A DNA stretch of 64,000 nt. Source: Blattamonas nauphoetae (taxonomy: Eukaryota; Preaxostyla; Oxymonadida). The stretch covers positions 124,001-188,000 of the forward strand of contig JARBJD010000098.1 of assembly GCA_033064195.1 (NCBI GenBank), in the 5' to 3' direction. Within the stretch, counting starts at the first letter, position 1. Each line of letters opens with the position of its first letter. The notes below the pieces were generated by a model. That model had not been told where the DNA came from. It did not search any database and saw nothing but the letters and a program-made list of their open reading frames with translations. The position numbers and the translations under genes are program-made. Below are positions 34,953-46,399 of the stretch, piece after piece.

Positions 34953-37900
34953 TATACATGGCTGACCTGACCTGAAATCACGAAAATCGAGAAAATCGAC
35001 TGACAGTCACTGACTTAAGATAAAAAATTATGGGTCGGCTCTCGGAGAAATTGAAGTTTTGCCGATGATCGGGATAGTCCATATATGAGTGAAAAAGTGA
35101 TATATTGTTGGTCAAAACAGTCGAAATAGCGGCTATAATACCTAAATCCTGCAATTTGGCATCATCTTTAAAAGTTGAGCATTTTTGTGGGAGGATCTGC
35201 CACTGACTGTCAGTCGAATTTCACTGACATGAGCGTTTTTCTCAATATATAGGACGTTTTGGAAACTTAAAGGTGCAAAATATTGTAGAGTGAAGTGTGA
35301 AGAATGCGTGGTCACAACAAGCCAGTTGAAATTCACTATAGTTGTCGAGAAAAAGGCCCATGTCAGTGTTTTTTCGGGACAGTCAGTGACTTGACTTTGT
35401 CAGTTATGTGTAACTTTATTGATCGCTTTTCAACTTCTTATTATTCATTCATACACTTCATACACGCTCATTTTACCTGAATTTTGTCTCTTTTTTCTCA
35501 ATACTGTCTCGATCCTGAGAAATAGGCATTTTTCCATTCGGACATTTTTATGGATCAATTGAAACATGGAGGGGTCCTTTCCTTCTCTTCCTTCTCATTT
35601 GACATCTTGCTCATTTCCTTATGATTCCATCGCATGGATGAATCGAATATTATTCTCATTTTCACTCAATACCAGTCGATGATCTCAGAGAGGTGGAGAC
35701 TCACACCCCTGTCAAGATCGAGCTCCTCGATTGCTAGTATGTCGAACACAGATGGTTCCACATCGATATTAAGGTCTTACCATTCTCCATTTTCTGTAGC
35801 TCCTGTTTAATCATCTCTCCATCTTCCATCTCTCTCACAGCTCGTCTAACTTCACCTTCGTCTCGCTTGCTCTCCTCACCCTTTCCAATATCGTCCAATC
35901 CATTCTCTCATCTGTTGCTTTTACAACAGTGTAGTTTCTCAATGTTTATCAAGCATTTTGCAGCCTGTTCAACGCTCATATTCATACTCTGCTCTCATCA
36001 TCCAACTTGTGCTCCCTGTGCATGTAACAAAACTCCTTCTTCTAACCCTGAATTTATTAAATCGGAATGTCTTCGCTCCACTCGCTGGTCCTCAGTTTTA
36101 TCCTGGATCCTCCTCCCAGTCAAGTTTAACCTTTCGTGTGTCTTCCTTTCTGGTGGAACATCGATTCTTTCTTTCATAATTTCAACTTCGGTCTGATTTT
36201 CTTGCTATTTATCTTGTTATCCTAGGCTACAGCGCTTGTCATCTTGGTGGCGTTCTTCCTCCTTTTTTATGTTGCGCGGACCAATCCAGCTGATCCATTC
36301 CTTCGTATTCTTGATTCCGAAGATGATTCGACTCCGCAGAAACACACAGATCTTCCCAAGAGTTTCTCTGGAATATGCTCGAAAGTAGTTTGTCTGAGGT
36401 AACGATCAAGACAAATTATTCGATTTGAAGCTTGTTATGTGTTCGTTGTCCTCTTGCTCATTTTCCAGACCTCTTTTTCTGCCTTGATCACCATCTCTCC
36501 AACATTCTCATACTTCTCACATCTCAGCCTTCAATCCAGCCGTCACTGTCGACCATGCATCAAGGCACTTCCGGATTTGATCACCACTGCCCATGGGCCA
36601 ATACCTGCATTGGAAAATCGAACTACAAGCCGTTCTTCACATTCCAAGTCATGATTCTGCTCCAATTCCTCTTCTCCGCTGGAACGTGTATTTATAACGT
36701 CTTATATGAATGGGTGCAGCATCTTCCATCAGCTGCTCTTTCATTTTTCAGGAATCAACAAATACTTCTATCAATGATGGATATTGTCATGATTGTGATC
36801 GATATAGCTGGGCTGTACATCGTTGGAGACTTTCTTCGCTTTCACATTATGCTTTAGATCCGACGAGAGACAACGTTTCTGTGCATTTTGAGACAGAAAG
36901 CAGAAACTGAAGAGAAGAAGAAGAAGAGCAAGGAACTCAAGTTCAAGCGAGAAGAAGAGAGGAAAAGAGCGAAAGTTGGAGCAAAGTAAATAGTTAACAC
37001 TGATTCGGAAACAGAGCCTACCCAATTCCTCACAGAACCCGACATCCAACCATCGTCCACCAAAACATCTCGATCGACAACTATGGGATTCCCTTTCAGC
37101 CATTCGCAAATGAGTCTGATGAGAATGAGCAGCCGATGGCATGATCACCAGCGGTTGCCACGGAATCTGATGCTGACGACCATGAATGGGAACTGAGCGC
37201 AAATGGAAGCAGAGCAGATAAGGATGAAGGGCAGAATTCAAATATGACAACACTCGCGATGGCGTTTATTCACAAGGAGGGAGAAGTCGACCATATCCAA
37301 CAATTCGGTTCACTCACATCCAGATCCAACAGAGAGAAGTCTGCTGCTTCCAGAGGTAGTAGTATTTTCAATGAAGCACTGTCAAACACAGATACGTCAA
37401 TTGATCATTTCCAAGCTGCCATTCTTACCGATTGGACGAAAGCAAAGGCCAAAACACCACACATTTTAACCAAGGATGGGCTTCTGCTTTCCATGACGTT
37501 CACACAAGGAATGCAAGTCAGGCAGGCTCAGACAACCAAGAACAACGATGTTGGGCCGAGGAGGAATCAGATAGATCTCTCAGCCTCCATGCCTCCTGGC
37601 ACAAACACAACACAGATTTCCACCCTATATCCATCTCAATTTCCCATCATGATACATTCAGGGTCATCTCCAAGCACAATTACAGTCGGTGGAGGTGCAC
37701 AAACGATTAACAAACTCCATCGGACAGTACAAATTGCATCACTGCAAATCCAACGGAAAAAGGCAGACCAAGATCTCGACTCCACTTTCGGGCTTGTTTC
37801 GTAAACAACAACTACCAATTCTGAATGATACTCTCTTCTTTTCTACTCCTTTATTCCACACATAGCACATGACAATTCAATCTTTCTTTGCAACCTTTTC

Positions 37901-38091
37901 AATGAGCTATCAAGAGATCATGAGACGTAAAACGAAAAGAGAGAGATGAAAAAGAGTGTGAAAACAAGAGTGAGACATACAGTGAAACATAAGCGATGGA
38001 ACACATCATGATGGATTGATCAGACCCAAAGTGAAAAGTCAAAAAAAGGACTGACTACTGACACGGCTTTTCTCCAAGTCACCCATGTATA
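34953..38091. mobile_element. hAT-like element carrying a DHHC transferase gene
   Basis: 3,139 bp. The ends TATACATGGCTGAC (left) and GTCACCCATGTATA (right) are inverted repeats with one mismatch in 14. Both are flanked by the 8-bp direct repeat GACACTTC (34945-34952, 38092-38099), the size typical of hAT elements. Subterminal zones on both sides are full of CACTGACT/ACTGACA words, as expected for transposase binding clusters. No hAT transposase is seen; the interior carries the gene at 36226-37804. Probably non-autonomous with captured cargo. Confidence 0.75.
36226..37804 (+). pseudogene. DHHC-type protein S-palmitoyltransferase, cargo of the hAT-like element
   Basis: An exon at 36226-36398 encodes a membrane helix (ALVILVAFFLLFYVARTNPA) followed by a linker, then a GT donor. 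At 36432-36857 a Cys-rich segment leads into FDHHCPWANTCIGKSNYKPF, the catalytic DHHC motif with its C-x-x-x-N tail, and then two membrane helices (LLQFLFSAGTCIY; MDIVMIVIDIAGLYIV). A Lys/Glu-rich stretch (36890-36990) and a soluble tail (37244-37804, ending TAA) follow. Family role: palmitoylation of cytosolic Cys on membrane proteins. The zinc-binding cysteines just upstream (RHCRPCIK) are one frame off the DHHC motif, so the copy may be damaged or misassembled. N-terminal exons before 36226 are unresolved. Confidence 0.7.
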
Positions 38092-38557
38092 GACACTTCC
38101 CATTTTCAGAAGTCGATATTCAGGATTCTTGAGTTGTTTCCCTGATACAACGCGTGATGATCCATGGCCGTTGCATTGATTGTCGAATTATATGTCGATC
38201 TTTCGACCCTTTCTTCCTCCATTGAGTTCTGTCTTTTGGCCAAACTTTTTACGAATTAGACAGTAGTTTCTTTTTTTGGAAAAAACGAAGACATTATTTG
38301 AGAATGAAAAACAGTGAGGTCATTTCAAGATTTCTTGTGTCTCCAGGAGTGATTTCTATAGGATGGAGTTGGTCTGCCTCTTTGGAAAAAGAGATGTTTG
38401 TGATCTTTGTTGATTGTCAGCTTTTTGAACAATAGTATCATTCTCTTTTCCATTTGAGAAACTGAGTCTTCGAATTTTTTCAAGTGGAAGGGGAAGATTA
38501 TGCTTGAAAGTGTTTCTGATGGGGTTGAGGAATGGTAGATCTGGTCCAGATGAATTA
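38092..38557. other. Spacer between the hAT-like element and a MITE
   Basis: Begins with the right copy of the 8-bp duplication. A/T-rich; no gene or repeat recognised. Confidence 0.4.
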
Positions 38558-38559
38558 TA

Positions 38560-38904
38560 GACCCTCCACAAAACCGGTTTTATTTATTAAACCGGCTAAA
38601 ATCAAAATACGACGTTTCATCCACAATTTCGCCATAATCTCTGAACACGTTACGTAATCCACCATTTCAAGAAGAACTAGTGATTTTTCAAAAACCAAGA
38701 AGTGACAAAAAGAAGGCATTTTCCCCATTATTTGGACACTTTCTCCTGTTTTTTTTGCGATTTTGATGATATTCTCTCTTATCAAACTACCGTTCCCATG
38801 TTTCTAAGAGTTATTAAAGTACAATTCTTGCATTATATTATGAAAAATGACCTTACAATGAATAAAACCGGTTTTGTATATTTTAGCCGGTTTTGTGGAG
38901 GGAC
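38560..38904. mobile_element. 345-bp TA-flanked MITE sharing ends with the 50.2 kb element
   Basis: Inverted ends GACCCTCCACAAAACCGG with the palindrome AACCGGTT and the AAACCGGCTAAA motif just inside. Flanked by TA (38558-38559, 38905-38906). Its terminal 40 bp are nearly identical to the ends of 50234-53381. Confidence 0.85.
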
Positions 38905-38906
38905 TA

Positions 38907-39855
38907 TTAAATCTGCAAAATATAGTAGTTGAGAATTAAAGGTTGACTGTCCAATTGTGTGAAATGGGACCCAATCTTGGTATCGAATGTCGTCAAACAG
39001 ACTCTCCTTTCACCTTGATTGTTTGAGAAACAGTGTCCAAAAAGCATTAGAGTCCTCCAACTCCCAGAAAATGATCACAAAAATTGAGGCTTCCATTCCC
39101 CGCAATTCCCTCTTCTAAGGACACGGTCTCATCAACGAAGGCCTTACACGTTTGGACGAAAGGAGAGACGGTACAGAAGAAAAGAATGACATACTACAGC
39201 TTCTCGAAAGGAACAAACCAATGCGCCCGATAATTCAACCAACGTCAATCTGCGAAAAAACCGTCATCATCTGAAGCATGTTGTTCACAATCTGATCGGG
39301 GTATAGTTGGATCGGAATTCTCTTCAGGCCAAGTCACTGTCTGATAGGAACCTTTGCCACAAGGCACTTGGAATCTGGCTTGGAGTGATTCTAAACATTT
39401 GAACACCTCTCCAAGGAGGGCAGGGGCTCTTTTTGAGGTACAGTTGAACATTTCGATTTAAGGTGCAAGATTCGAGTCGTAAATTGTCCCAGAGTGTCTA
39501 TCCCTTCTGGTATGTGGGCCCCAGAGAGTAGTGCTGACACAATGTACTCACCACAGATGAGATGGTGCAGATAGTCTGTAAAATGAGGAATAGCACAGAT
39601 TGACGTTGATGACGATGGAACGTAGTCCGAAACTCCACGAAAACGGTTAGACCTTATAGAAAAAGCAAAACAAACTCTTTAAAACGATAAATGTTTGAGC
39701 CTCGTGTATAGGTGGAGGTAAGAGATGCAGTGTTTCGTTCGAAAAACTGTTGAAGTTGGGTGAGGTCTTCAATTGTTTGGAAAGGTTTTCGATTGTGGAT
39801 TATTCGAGATAGGAGGGCAAAGACCAGAGAGAATAGTGGTATGATCATTTAACGG
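38907..39855. other. Unassigned A/T-rich spacer
   Basis: Only short open frames without protein-like character or recognisable motif. Confidence 0.35.
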
Positions 39856-39883
39856 AAAGGTGTGATCTTTGGATCACACCTTT
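39856..39883. repeat. Perfect 12-bp hairpin
   Basis: AAAGGTGTGATC, loop TTTG, then the exact complement. The stem core GGTGTGATC/GATCACACC recurs at about 59644-59672. Could be a terminator-like hairpin or the tip of a mobile element. Confidence 0.4.
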
Positions 39884-40220
39884 CACTTTTTATGGAATGA
39901 TCATTTTCAAGATTTTTTCCATCACTTCATGTCAAACCTTAGTTCCAAAAAACATCTAAAAGTTGTTACAATTCGAACTGATGTCGGGAAATAAGTGAAT
40001 CAAGATTTATACGAACCCCTTTCACGATCAATCCTCCTCTCGTCTTGGGGGACGATTGGATCAGTGATGTCATTTCTATTCATCGAGTTTTTATACAAGG
40101 AGATTGGATGGTACACTTATTCGCAAAGAGAAACACCAAAAATGATAGCGAGATATGAGCGAAGAATGATTTGGATTCAGAGAAAAAAAAGAACACTATG
40201 GAAACACATAAAATGCATTT

Positions 40221-41347
40221 TCACCATTTCACCTCTTTTTGCGAGAATAAGTTGTTTTCAAGAAAATATTGGTGAAATAGATGATATATTGGTGAAATGG
40301 ACGGTATGATCAATTTTGGCGTGATCGATGTGATCACACTACTGTCCCTGGCAAAGACTCTGTCGCAGTGGTTCTTGCCGTGATGCGGCCAGCAATTATT
40401 CAGAGATGACTGAAATGGCTTGAAGTTGTGGTGTGCATTGCAGAGGATGAATGTTGCAAATTGAGTACACGGGAAATGTGGCCCACCGTCGCTCCAATGC
40501 TTGATGATCCTGACGTCAGAAAAATAGTTGTCAGAAAAGATGTGTTGGATGCAATGGATGGTAAAATCTGCTGTATGTCTGAGGAAAGGACTGAATATGG
40601 TAAAAATGCGTTGGATGGTCTGAGCTCCGATCTTCTTCCAGCAACACATTGTCAATACTGTCACGGGGGCCATTGTGAAAAAAAATTGACCCTTTTCAGA
40701 TTTGGAAAAGGGAATTTTCATGTTTTCTATGTACCCTTGTTCCAAAAAGGAGTAAATATCCAAAAAGGGTCACATTTTGGCCCTCCAGTGGTTCACCATT
40801 TCACACTATGATCCTTTTTGTCAATATTTTAGGAAATGCATTTTAATAACAAATAAATCGTCTGAAGTGGTCATTTACGAAAATAATCTGGTCAGAATTT
40901 TTTCAGGATTTTTTTCTCACCAAAACAACATTTCCCAGAAAAAATCTCGATTTATGGCGGTTTTTTGAAAACCGGCGCTTTTGTGACAGCACTATAATCT
41001 AAAACGTAAACACATTCTGAATCTTGAAGAGAATCGATATCTATTTTGTGTTGAACTTGTTGAGTAATGGCCTCCTCCCGATGCCGGTGGACTAGTGTTT
41101 CGAGTTGTTGTTTTGTTTGGGTCGGTATGTCTGCGCAGCGAGCTCGATCCCACACTTCACAGATGTCACACACATCAGTCCTGTTCTCGGCCTGTTTTAC
41201 ACATCCCTGCGTCAATCGTTTCATTTTGTCAAGTGATAATGAGGTATCGGGGAACAGATGCACGAAATCCCTGAAAATCAGTGCTTTTGGTTCGAGGACG
41301 AGACGTATTGAATTGAACAATGGGAAAACGCCCCGGATGCCTATCAT
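40221..41347 (-). pseudogene. DDE-like transposase T2, decayed
   Basis: The minus reading begins with a Cys-containing segment (RTDVCDICEVWDRARC) and a helical stretch, reaching VYVLDYSA near 41000, a candidate first catalytic Asp. After about 250 bases of unrelated A/T-rich sequence the reading resumes with IIKHWSDGGPHFPC (candidate second Asp) and CWPHHGKNHCDR. The pattern of a C-rich head, D-F/Y-S, SDG-HF and HGK-CD resembles transposase-like proteins of protist DNA transposons, though I cannot name the superfamily. T3 at 42594-43171 is a relative. Confidence 0.5.
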
Positions 41348-41349
41348 GC

Positions 41350-42593
41350 GAAGTTGTGATCGAGATGAAGAGCAGTATGATCAGGCTTCTGATTTGATCC
41401 CACTGATCCCACGCTTTTTTGATCCCACCAAATTCCTGCTTTATAATTTCCTTTCATTTCACAATACTTCTTCATATCACTATCATATTATCCATAAATT
41501 CTTGAAACGAGAATTAATTGTCCATAGAATTGAAAGATGTGGACAAGTTCTTTTTTGGTTGTCTCCATCACCATCGTATTCTGAATTACCTCTCTTCACC
41601 TGAAAAGATCGAAAAAATCGTCACATGAAATCCATTTCACAGAAACAATTCCAAAGAAATGAGATTGTAAATTTCGGAGATTGATCTGACCCTTTCAGAG
41701 CTTAATCCGCGGTTCGAAAAAAGTTTGTGACACTAAACCGAGACATTTTGAAGTGTGAAAGTGAAAAATAATGAAAAATAATTGAATATTTTCCGAAATA
41801 TGTGAAAAGAACGAGAAGGGGACATCACCAGAAGAGTGGATTCGAAGTGGCTGTTTAGGCAAATTGTCCTCACCCCCAAAGTGGTCGGGTGAGGACAATT
41901 GTACTCAGCTTTACCTAAATTGGTCGGACCACTCAGAACCCTGAGTATGATCCTGAATGAACGAGTGATTCCATTTCAGTGAAGTTATCCGAGCTGGACC
42001 TGTAAAGTTGGTTTAAATATGGGGGAAAATAGTCATCATCAGAGTCGGCTTCTTCGAGGGGATATTCATCACTAGAAATTGACGACTCTGGAGCTGCGTC
42101 TTCCGCACTGTCAACCATCATCGATTGTGAAAATTCTTGCACGTCTACTGGGCCGGGCATTAGCAATGGATTGATCTCTTCATGCGAATGGCTCGTGCTT
42201 GTACCATTTTTATCTGAAGCTGGTGAGTCGATGAATGAAAGATGAGGGAATACCGTGAGTGTGAACACTTGCCCTGAACTGGAGTTGGGTTAAAAGATTG
42301 TCTGTTCGCGTTCTTTCCGTCTAAGTCATTCGTTTTCTAGATTGTTGGCGTTTTTTTCCGAAAGTCCTTCAATTTCATTTTTTCCTTTAGTTCATCTATC
42401 CAATAGAAGTCTAAGACTATAGAAATGAGAGTCAAAACAGGGACAAAGTTATCTTGTATAATGGACAAGGAAAGGTATAACACGAGCAATGCTTTTCTCA
42501 AGAAAGAAGAACTATTTCATACTGGTTCTATCACCATATTCATCGTATTCGTCGATGGTGTTGGTTTCTTCAGTTGGAGAAGTGAGAATTTGT
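41350..42593. other. Spacer between T2 and T3 with an acidic open frame
   Basis: 42268-41933 (minus) is open for 111 residues and acidic (SSDEYPLEEADSDDDYF). It lacks a supported start or domain and may be part of T2 or T3. The remainder shows nothing except the hairpin at 41872-41906. Confidence 0.3.
41872..41906. repeat. 14-bp perfect hairpin
   Basis: AATTGTCCTCACCC and its complement GGGTGAGGACAATT are separated by a loop of about 11 bases. The outer flanks (TTTAGGC, TTTACCTAAA) extend the symmetry imperfectly. Resembles the short hairpin elements at 8.1 and 29.9 kb (AATTGTCC is shared). Confidence 0.45.
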
Positions 42594-43171
42594 TCAGTGA
42601 CTGGAAAACAAAATTATTGGTTGAAAAAAAGAAAGAGATGTCATACCTCGTATTTTTATGTAATCTTCACTGGAATTAGTGGATATACTTGTGAGATATG
42701 AATGAAAGATCGCAAGCAGGGTCGGTTGCACTGTTTCTCCTTTCGTTTTCAGGACGATAATCTCCATCTTGACCCTCTCCAGACGGGCACAGCGATTGCA
42801 GACATCTATCCGTCGTTTAGCACGTGTCAGAGATTTACACGTTTTCCTGAATCTGGTCAGCGACTTTTTTTGGACGGGTTGTCTTTGGAAATTGAAGAAA
42901 GAGCTCATGGATTGTTTGGGTTGCGATCAGGATCGGTGAAGAGTTGATCAACGACAAACGTTTCGTCAAATTCAGGTTTATTTCTTAGTTCTTGGACATG
43001 ACATGTTTCTGTAGTATGGTCATGGATCCATTTCCAGAGGAGGATCCTCTCCGAAACTGACGGGAGCCGCTTTTGGATGGAATTGGTACCACTTTTGTCG
43101 ACAGAAAAGATGCGAATTACTGGATTACAAGTAGGATCGCGTTCGATAGAGCCATTTTTGAATCTGGACAC
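42594..43171 (-). pseudogene. DDE-like transposase T3 fragment
   Basis: 43171-42905 encodes KRLPSVSERILLWKWIHDHT and a charged tail. In the next frame 42908-42594 encodes KSLTRAKRRIDVCNRCARLE, matching the T2 head (RLTQGCVKQAENRTDVCDIC). The two parts are adjacent but in different frames, by an unresolved intron or a break. No catalytic region remains. Confidence 0.4.
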
Positions 43172-43500
43172 TTTCCAGACATTTTATCACAGAACAAGTT
43201 GAAAAATGGAGAAAGGATGTAAAACAACGTAAAAAACCTATTCTGTGTGAGAGAACCAACACAAAGACATCTATTACAGAAAAAGTTTCGAGAAGTTCGA
43301 AGTGGAAGTTTCAATATGGTTGATATATCTAGTCTTAAAAGTTGGGTTTAATGAGAAGTAGAGGACAAGAAAGACGATGAAAGAGTCAGGACCAGTTTGT
43401 GATCTATAAGACGAGAAATTCATGACAAAAGAAACGTAACAAACAAAAAGGACCATGCAATGCACGGTATTCGGTCTGTTCAAAAATCGATCGAGAAAAT
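43090..43500 (+). repeat. R1-family copy 2 (partial)
   Basis: Shares in order TCGACAGAAAA, GAATTACTGGATTACAAGTA, GGATCGCGTTCGAT, TTATCACAGAACAAGTTGAA, GTGTGAGAGAACCAACACAA and TGCAATGCACGGTATTCGGT with the copies at 31.4 and 55.9 kb. The left end is missing and merges with T3. Confidence 0.55.
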
Positions 43501-43914
43501 AAATCCGTTTGATGGAGAAGGAGTCACCTGACTTTTGAATCTAGAAAAAGTGAGTGAAAATAGGAAAATCTGGTACTTCAAATTTATGTCATCAAATAAA
43601 TCAAAACTTTTCTTTTTTCTTCGTTGGACTATTTTGATTTGTCCTTCATAGATCGTGAATTATTGACACAACTATCAGCCAATCATCATTTTATATTTCT
43701 GGGATTCTTGTGTCTTCGATCAGGAGTTGTCGACCCAGAACGACAGAGAGAGCTGTCAGTTCAGCCAGAGCTCCATCCATGTGGTCCATTCGCCCTCCCG
43801 CGATGTATGTTTCTGGACTGCTGGAACCTGGCCGAAAACCCATGAGATGTTCGAATAGAGCTGTATTCGTTTAAAGCTCGTCCATTGCCATTTCTCTCAT
43901 CACATTCAGGCATT
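43501..43914. other. Unassigned spacer
   Basis: No supported gene; short open frames only. Confidence 0.3.
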
Positions 43915-44090
43915 CACTGTCATCTTCTGGATTTTGTGGATGAAGCCTTGCTCGTTCGAATGGAGTTCGTTGAGAAAGGAGATTTCCTTCACCGTAGCGC
44001 TCCTTGAAGAGTTCCACGTCGCTATCGATCGATCTCTGTTTCCGAAGAGAATGGTGCTCTTCGAACAGTCTCTCGATTTCTGCTGGGAGT
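43915..44090 (+). pseudogene. Fragment of an unidentified helical protein
   Basis: Protein-like reading LLDFVDEALLVRMEFVEKGD, then after a frame change LEEFHVAIDRSLFPKRMVLF. It ends at the 20-bp array. It has the look of a broken host gene piece, but it is short and no family can be named. Confidence 0.3.
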
Positions 44091-44107
44091 ACAAAGGGGT
44101 ATTTCTA

Positions 44108-44254
44108 TTGGGAGGTGAGAATCTCGGTGGGAAGTGAAAATCTCGGTGGGAGGTGAGAATCTCGGTGAGAGGTGAAAATCTCGGTGGGAGGTGAGAATCT
44201 CGGTGAGAGGTGAGAATCTCGGTGGGAGGTGAAAATCTCGGTTGGGAGGTGAAA
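44108..44254 (+). repeat. 20-bp tandem array, copy A
   Basis: About seven units of GGTGGGAGGTGAAAATCTC with A/G variants. The first and last units (TATTGGGAGGTGAGAATCTC, CGGTTGGGAGGTGAAA) are the same as those bounding the inverted array at 59025-59141. Flanks on both sides are also conserved between the two sites. Confidence 0.9.
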
Positions 44255-44300
44255 TTTTTGTCAAGTATGCATGTCGACGTTGATCTGATTTTTGATACCA

Positions 44301-44362
44301 GCGTAGTCGAGTTGGATATGACTCAAGCCTTTCTATCAACAGGTCGTGGGTTCAATCCGCTT
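44301..44362 (+). other. tRNA-like sequence with A and B boxes (SINE-type remnant)
   Basis: A-box-like TAGTCGAGTTGG (44304-44315) and B-box-like GGTTCAATCC (44349-44358) have normal tRNA spacing. It is nearly identical over about 60 bases to 57124-57196 (minus). Acceptor and T stems do not close, so it is not a working tRNA. Most likely a tRNA-derived SINE or pol III pseudogene. Confidence 0.45.
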
Positions 44363-44473
44363 CGTCAGCATCTTTTTCTTTTTTTGACCTGACTTGATTT
44401 TTCCACTTTATGACTATTCACACATTGCTTCTTCCATCTTTGATGTTTATTCATTGATAATGGCCTGAATTGG

Positions 44474-46399
44474 ATGGATCATGAGATCATCCCAACATTT
44501 TTTTTCATCTCATTCATGTTCTCGCCTCCGTCTCCCGAAGAGGACAAAATCGACATGGCTCCTTTCTCCCTTCCACACTATTTCGACTCCTTTGACCAGA
44601 TGGATCAGTACATCAAGAATCACTCTCAAGCGATCGGAATCACATTTTGTCGAAAATCGTATCATGTACTAAAAGATGCACGATATCACTGTGTATGTCA
44701 CTCGCAGAAACCATCAGAATCACAGGGTGATCGACCAAATACATCCACACAAGATTTAGGCTGTGGTTGCGTCCTCTCTTGCAGCTATTCACATCTAAAC
44801 AAAAGATGGTCTCTTCGATGGAACCGTGTTGATCATAACCATGGTAAAGTTTCAACTGAATCAAAACCAAAAAATCGTTTGACTCCGAACGTTGAAGAAG
44901 AAGCCGCTCGCCTTTTTGAAATTGGAGTTCCTTCTAGTGATGTTCTCCAGTCTTTAAAAACTAATCATGGGTCGGAAGCTCAAATTTCTGATATATACTA
45001 CCTGAGATCAGCGTATCGCCAAGCTAAAGACGGAAACGATTCATTCGAAAATATCATTGCAATGATTGACAAAAAACAATATAGTGTGGATTGGCGTCTG
45101 GACGAAAAAGAAGTGGTTTCCTCTTTTATGGTGTATTCAGCTGTGTCTCTCCAACTCTTTTCTCAATTTCCAACCGTTGTGCTATTGGATGCAACGTATT
45201 CAACAAATCGACTGGGCTATCATCTTGTGCAGGTTCTTGGGAGACACGCTATCGGCAATTTTTTCACAATATGTTATGTGTTTACTCTACGAGAAAGGAA
45301 GGAGGACTATGACTGGATCTTCCACCAACTTCTATCTCACACAAACGGGTTGTCCAAAACTAAAGTTATTATTACGGATTCTGCCCAAGCCGAAATTCAA
45401 TCGATCAAGTCTGTCCTTCCAAATGTCAAACACATGTTGTGCATATGGCACATTCTCCGAAACATCGAGGCTCGAATTCGAACTCAATATGAGGAAATTG
45501 AACAAGCAGACGAAGCTATGAATTTCTTCAGAAAACAGTGGAACGTTCTGAATGGTCCCATGGATATCTCAGCCTTTGACGATGCCAAAAATCATTTTAT
45601 TCAGACTTTTGTCGAGGATGACAGGAATTGGGATGATTTTCTTCAATATATGGAGAAACAGTGGTTTCCATTGTCTCCATATTTCATTCATTGTTTTACA
45701 GATCGCTATCCCCATCTTGGGATACGTACAACGTCTCCAGTCGAGGGGATGCATGCTGCTTTAAAAAACCATCTCCCATCTCGAAATGTCCGGTTGGTGG
45801 AAACTGTCAAGCGAATATTGGATTTCGATGCCAATCAAAAAGATGAAATTCGGCGCATTGTGCAGTTTCAGCGAACCAACAGACTCAATCGACTGAAATT
45901 CAATCCTACGCTAACACATCTCTGGGGCAAAATATCATTTCTCGGTATCAAAACACTTCTTGATTTTATGTCCCCTTCTAATGCTGCAAGACCGTGTACC
46001 ACCACCACGACGACAACTCTTCTTTTACCCTGCGTCCATATCCTGAACAGGTATCAAGCAGATCAAACACCTTTTCCGCTAAGGACTATCCCAGGAGTGT
46101 GGCGACTTTATGGCGACGAAGAGCCATCTGACCCCTTTTCTGAGGATAGTTGGGTGCGTACCTATCACGTCGGTGATCGCTTTCAACTGCTCAGGACAGC
46201 CAAACTTCCACCTATTCAACGCTCTCCTTCATCCCACCTTGGAGCCTCGGAGTCTCTCCGCTGCTCAGAACCTCTGGCGGAACGAACAATCAAAGCAACG
46301 AAAAGGAAGAAGCCATCAGGTTCCAAACAACAAGATAAGAAAACTATGAAAAGGGCAGACACGAAATCATTAACGCTTATGGATCTAAGTCATGACTGA
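44474..46399 (+). CDS. Mutator-like (MULE) transposase, apparently intact
   Basis: Single exon of 641 residues from the ATG at 44474, ending TGA. The N-terminal zinc-binding FAR1/WRKY-like region (about residues 60-130: FCRKSYHVLK, YHCVCHS, WNRVDHNHG) is followed by the MULE DDE domain. This has Asp239 in LLDATYSTN, Asp302 in VIITDSAQAE, the CIWH motif at 323-326 and Glu424 in TSPVEGMHAALK. The C-terminal tail is basic. The enzyme would cut and paste elements with 9-bp target duplications, such as the one at 25708-26742. Its own TIRs were not found near the gene. Confidence 0.9.
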   Translation: MDHEIIPTFFFISFMFSPPSPEEDKIDMAPFSLPHYFDSFDQMDQYIKNHSQAIGITFCRKSYHVLKDARYHCVCHSQKPSESQGDRPNTSTQDLGCGCVLSCSYSHLNKRWSLRWNRVDHNHGKVSTESKPKNRLTPNVEEEAARLFEIGVPSSDVLQSLKTNHGSEAQISDIYYLRSAYRQAKDGNDSFENIIAMIDKKQYSVDWRLDEKEVVSSFMVYSAVSLQLFSQFPTVVLLDATYSTNRLGYHLVQVLGRHAIGNFFTICYVFTLRERKEDYDWIFHQLLSHTNGLSKTKVIITDSAQAEIQSIKSVLPNVKHMLCIWHILRNIEARIRTQYEEIEQADEAMNFFRKQWNVLNGPMDISAFDDAKNHFIQTFVEDDRNWDDFLQYMEKQWFPLSPYFIHCFTDRYPHLGIRTTSPVEGMHAALKNHLPSRNVRLVETVKRILDFDANQKDEIRRIVQFQRTNRLNRLKFNPTLTHLWGKISFLGIKTLLDFMSPSNAARPCTTTTTTTLLLPCVHILNRYQADQTPFPLRTIPGVWRLYGDEEPSDPFSEDSWVRTYHVGDRFQLLRTAKLPPIQRSPSSHLGASESLRCSEPLAERTIKATKRKKPSGSKQQDKKTMKRADTKSLTLMDLSHD

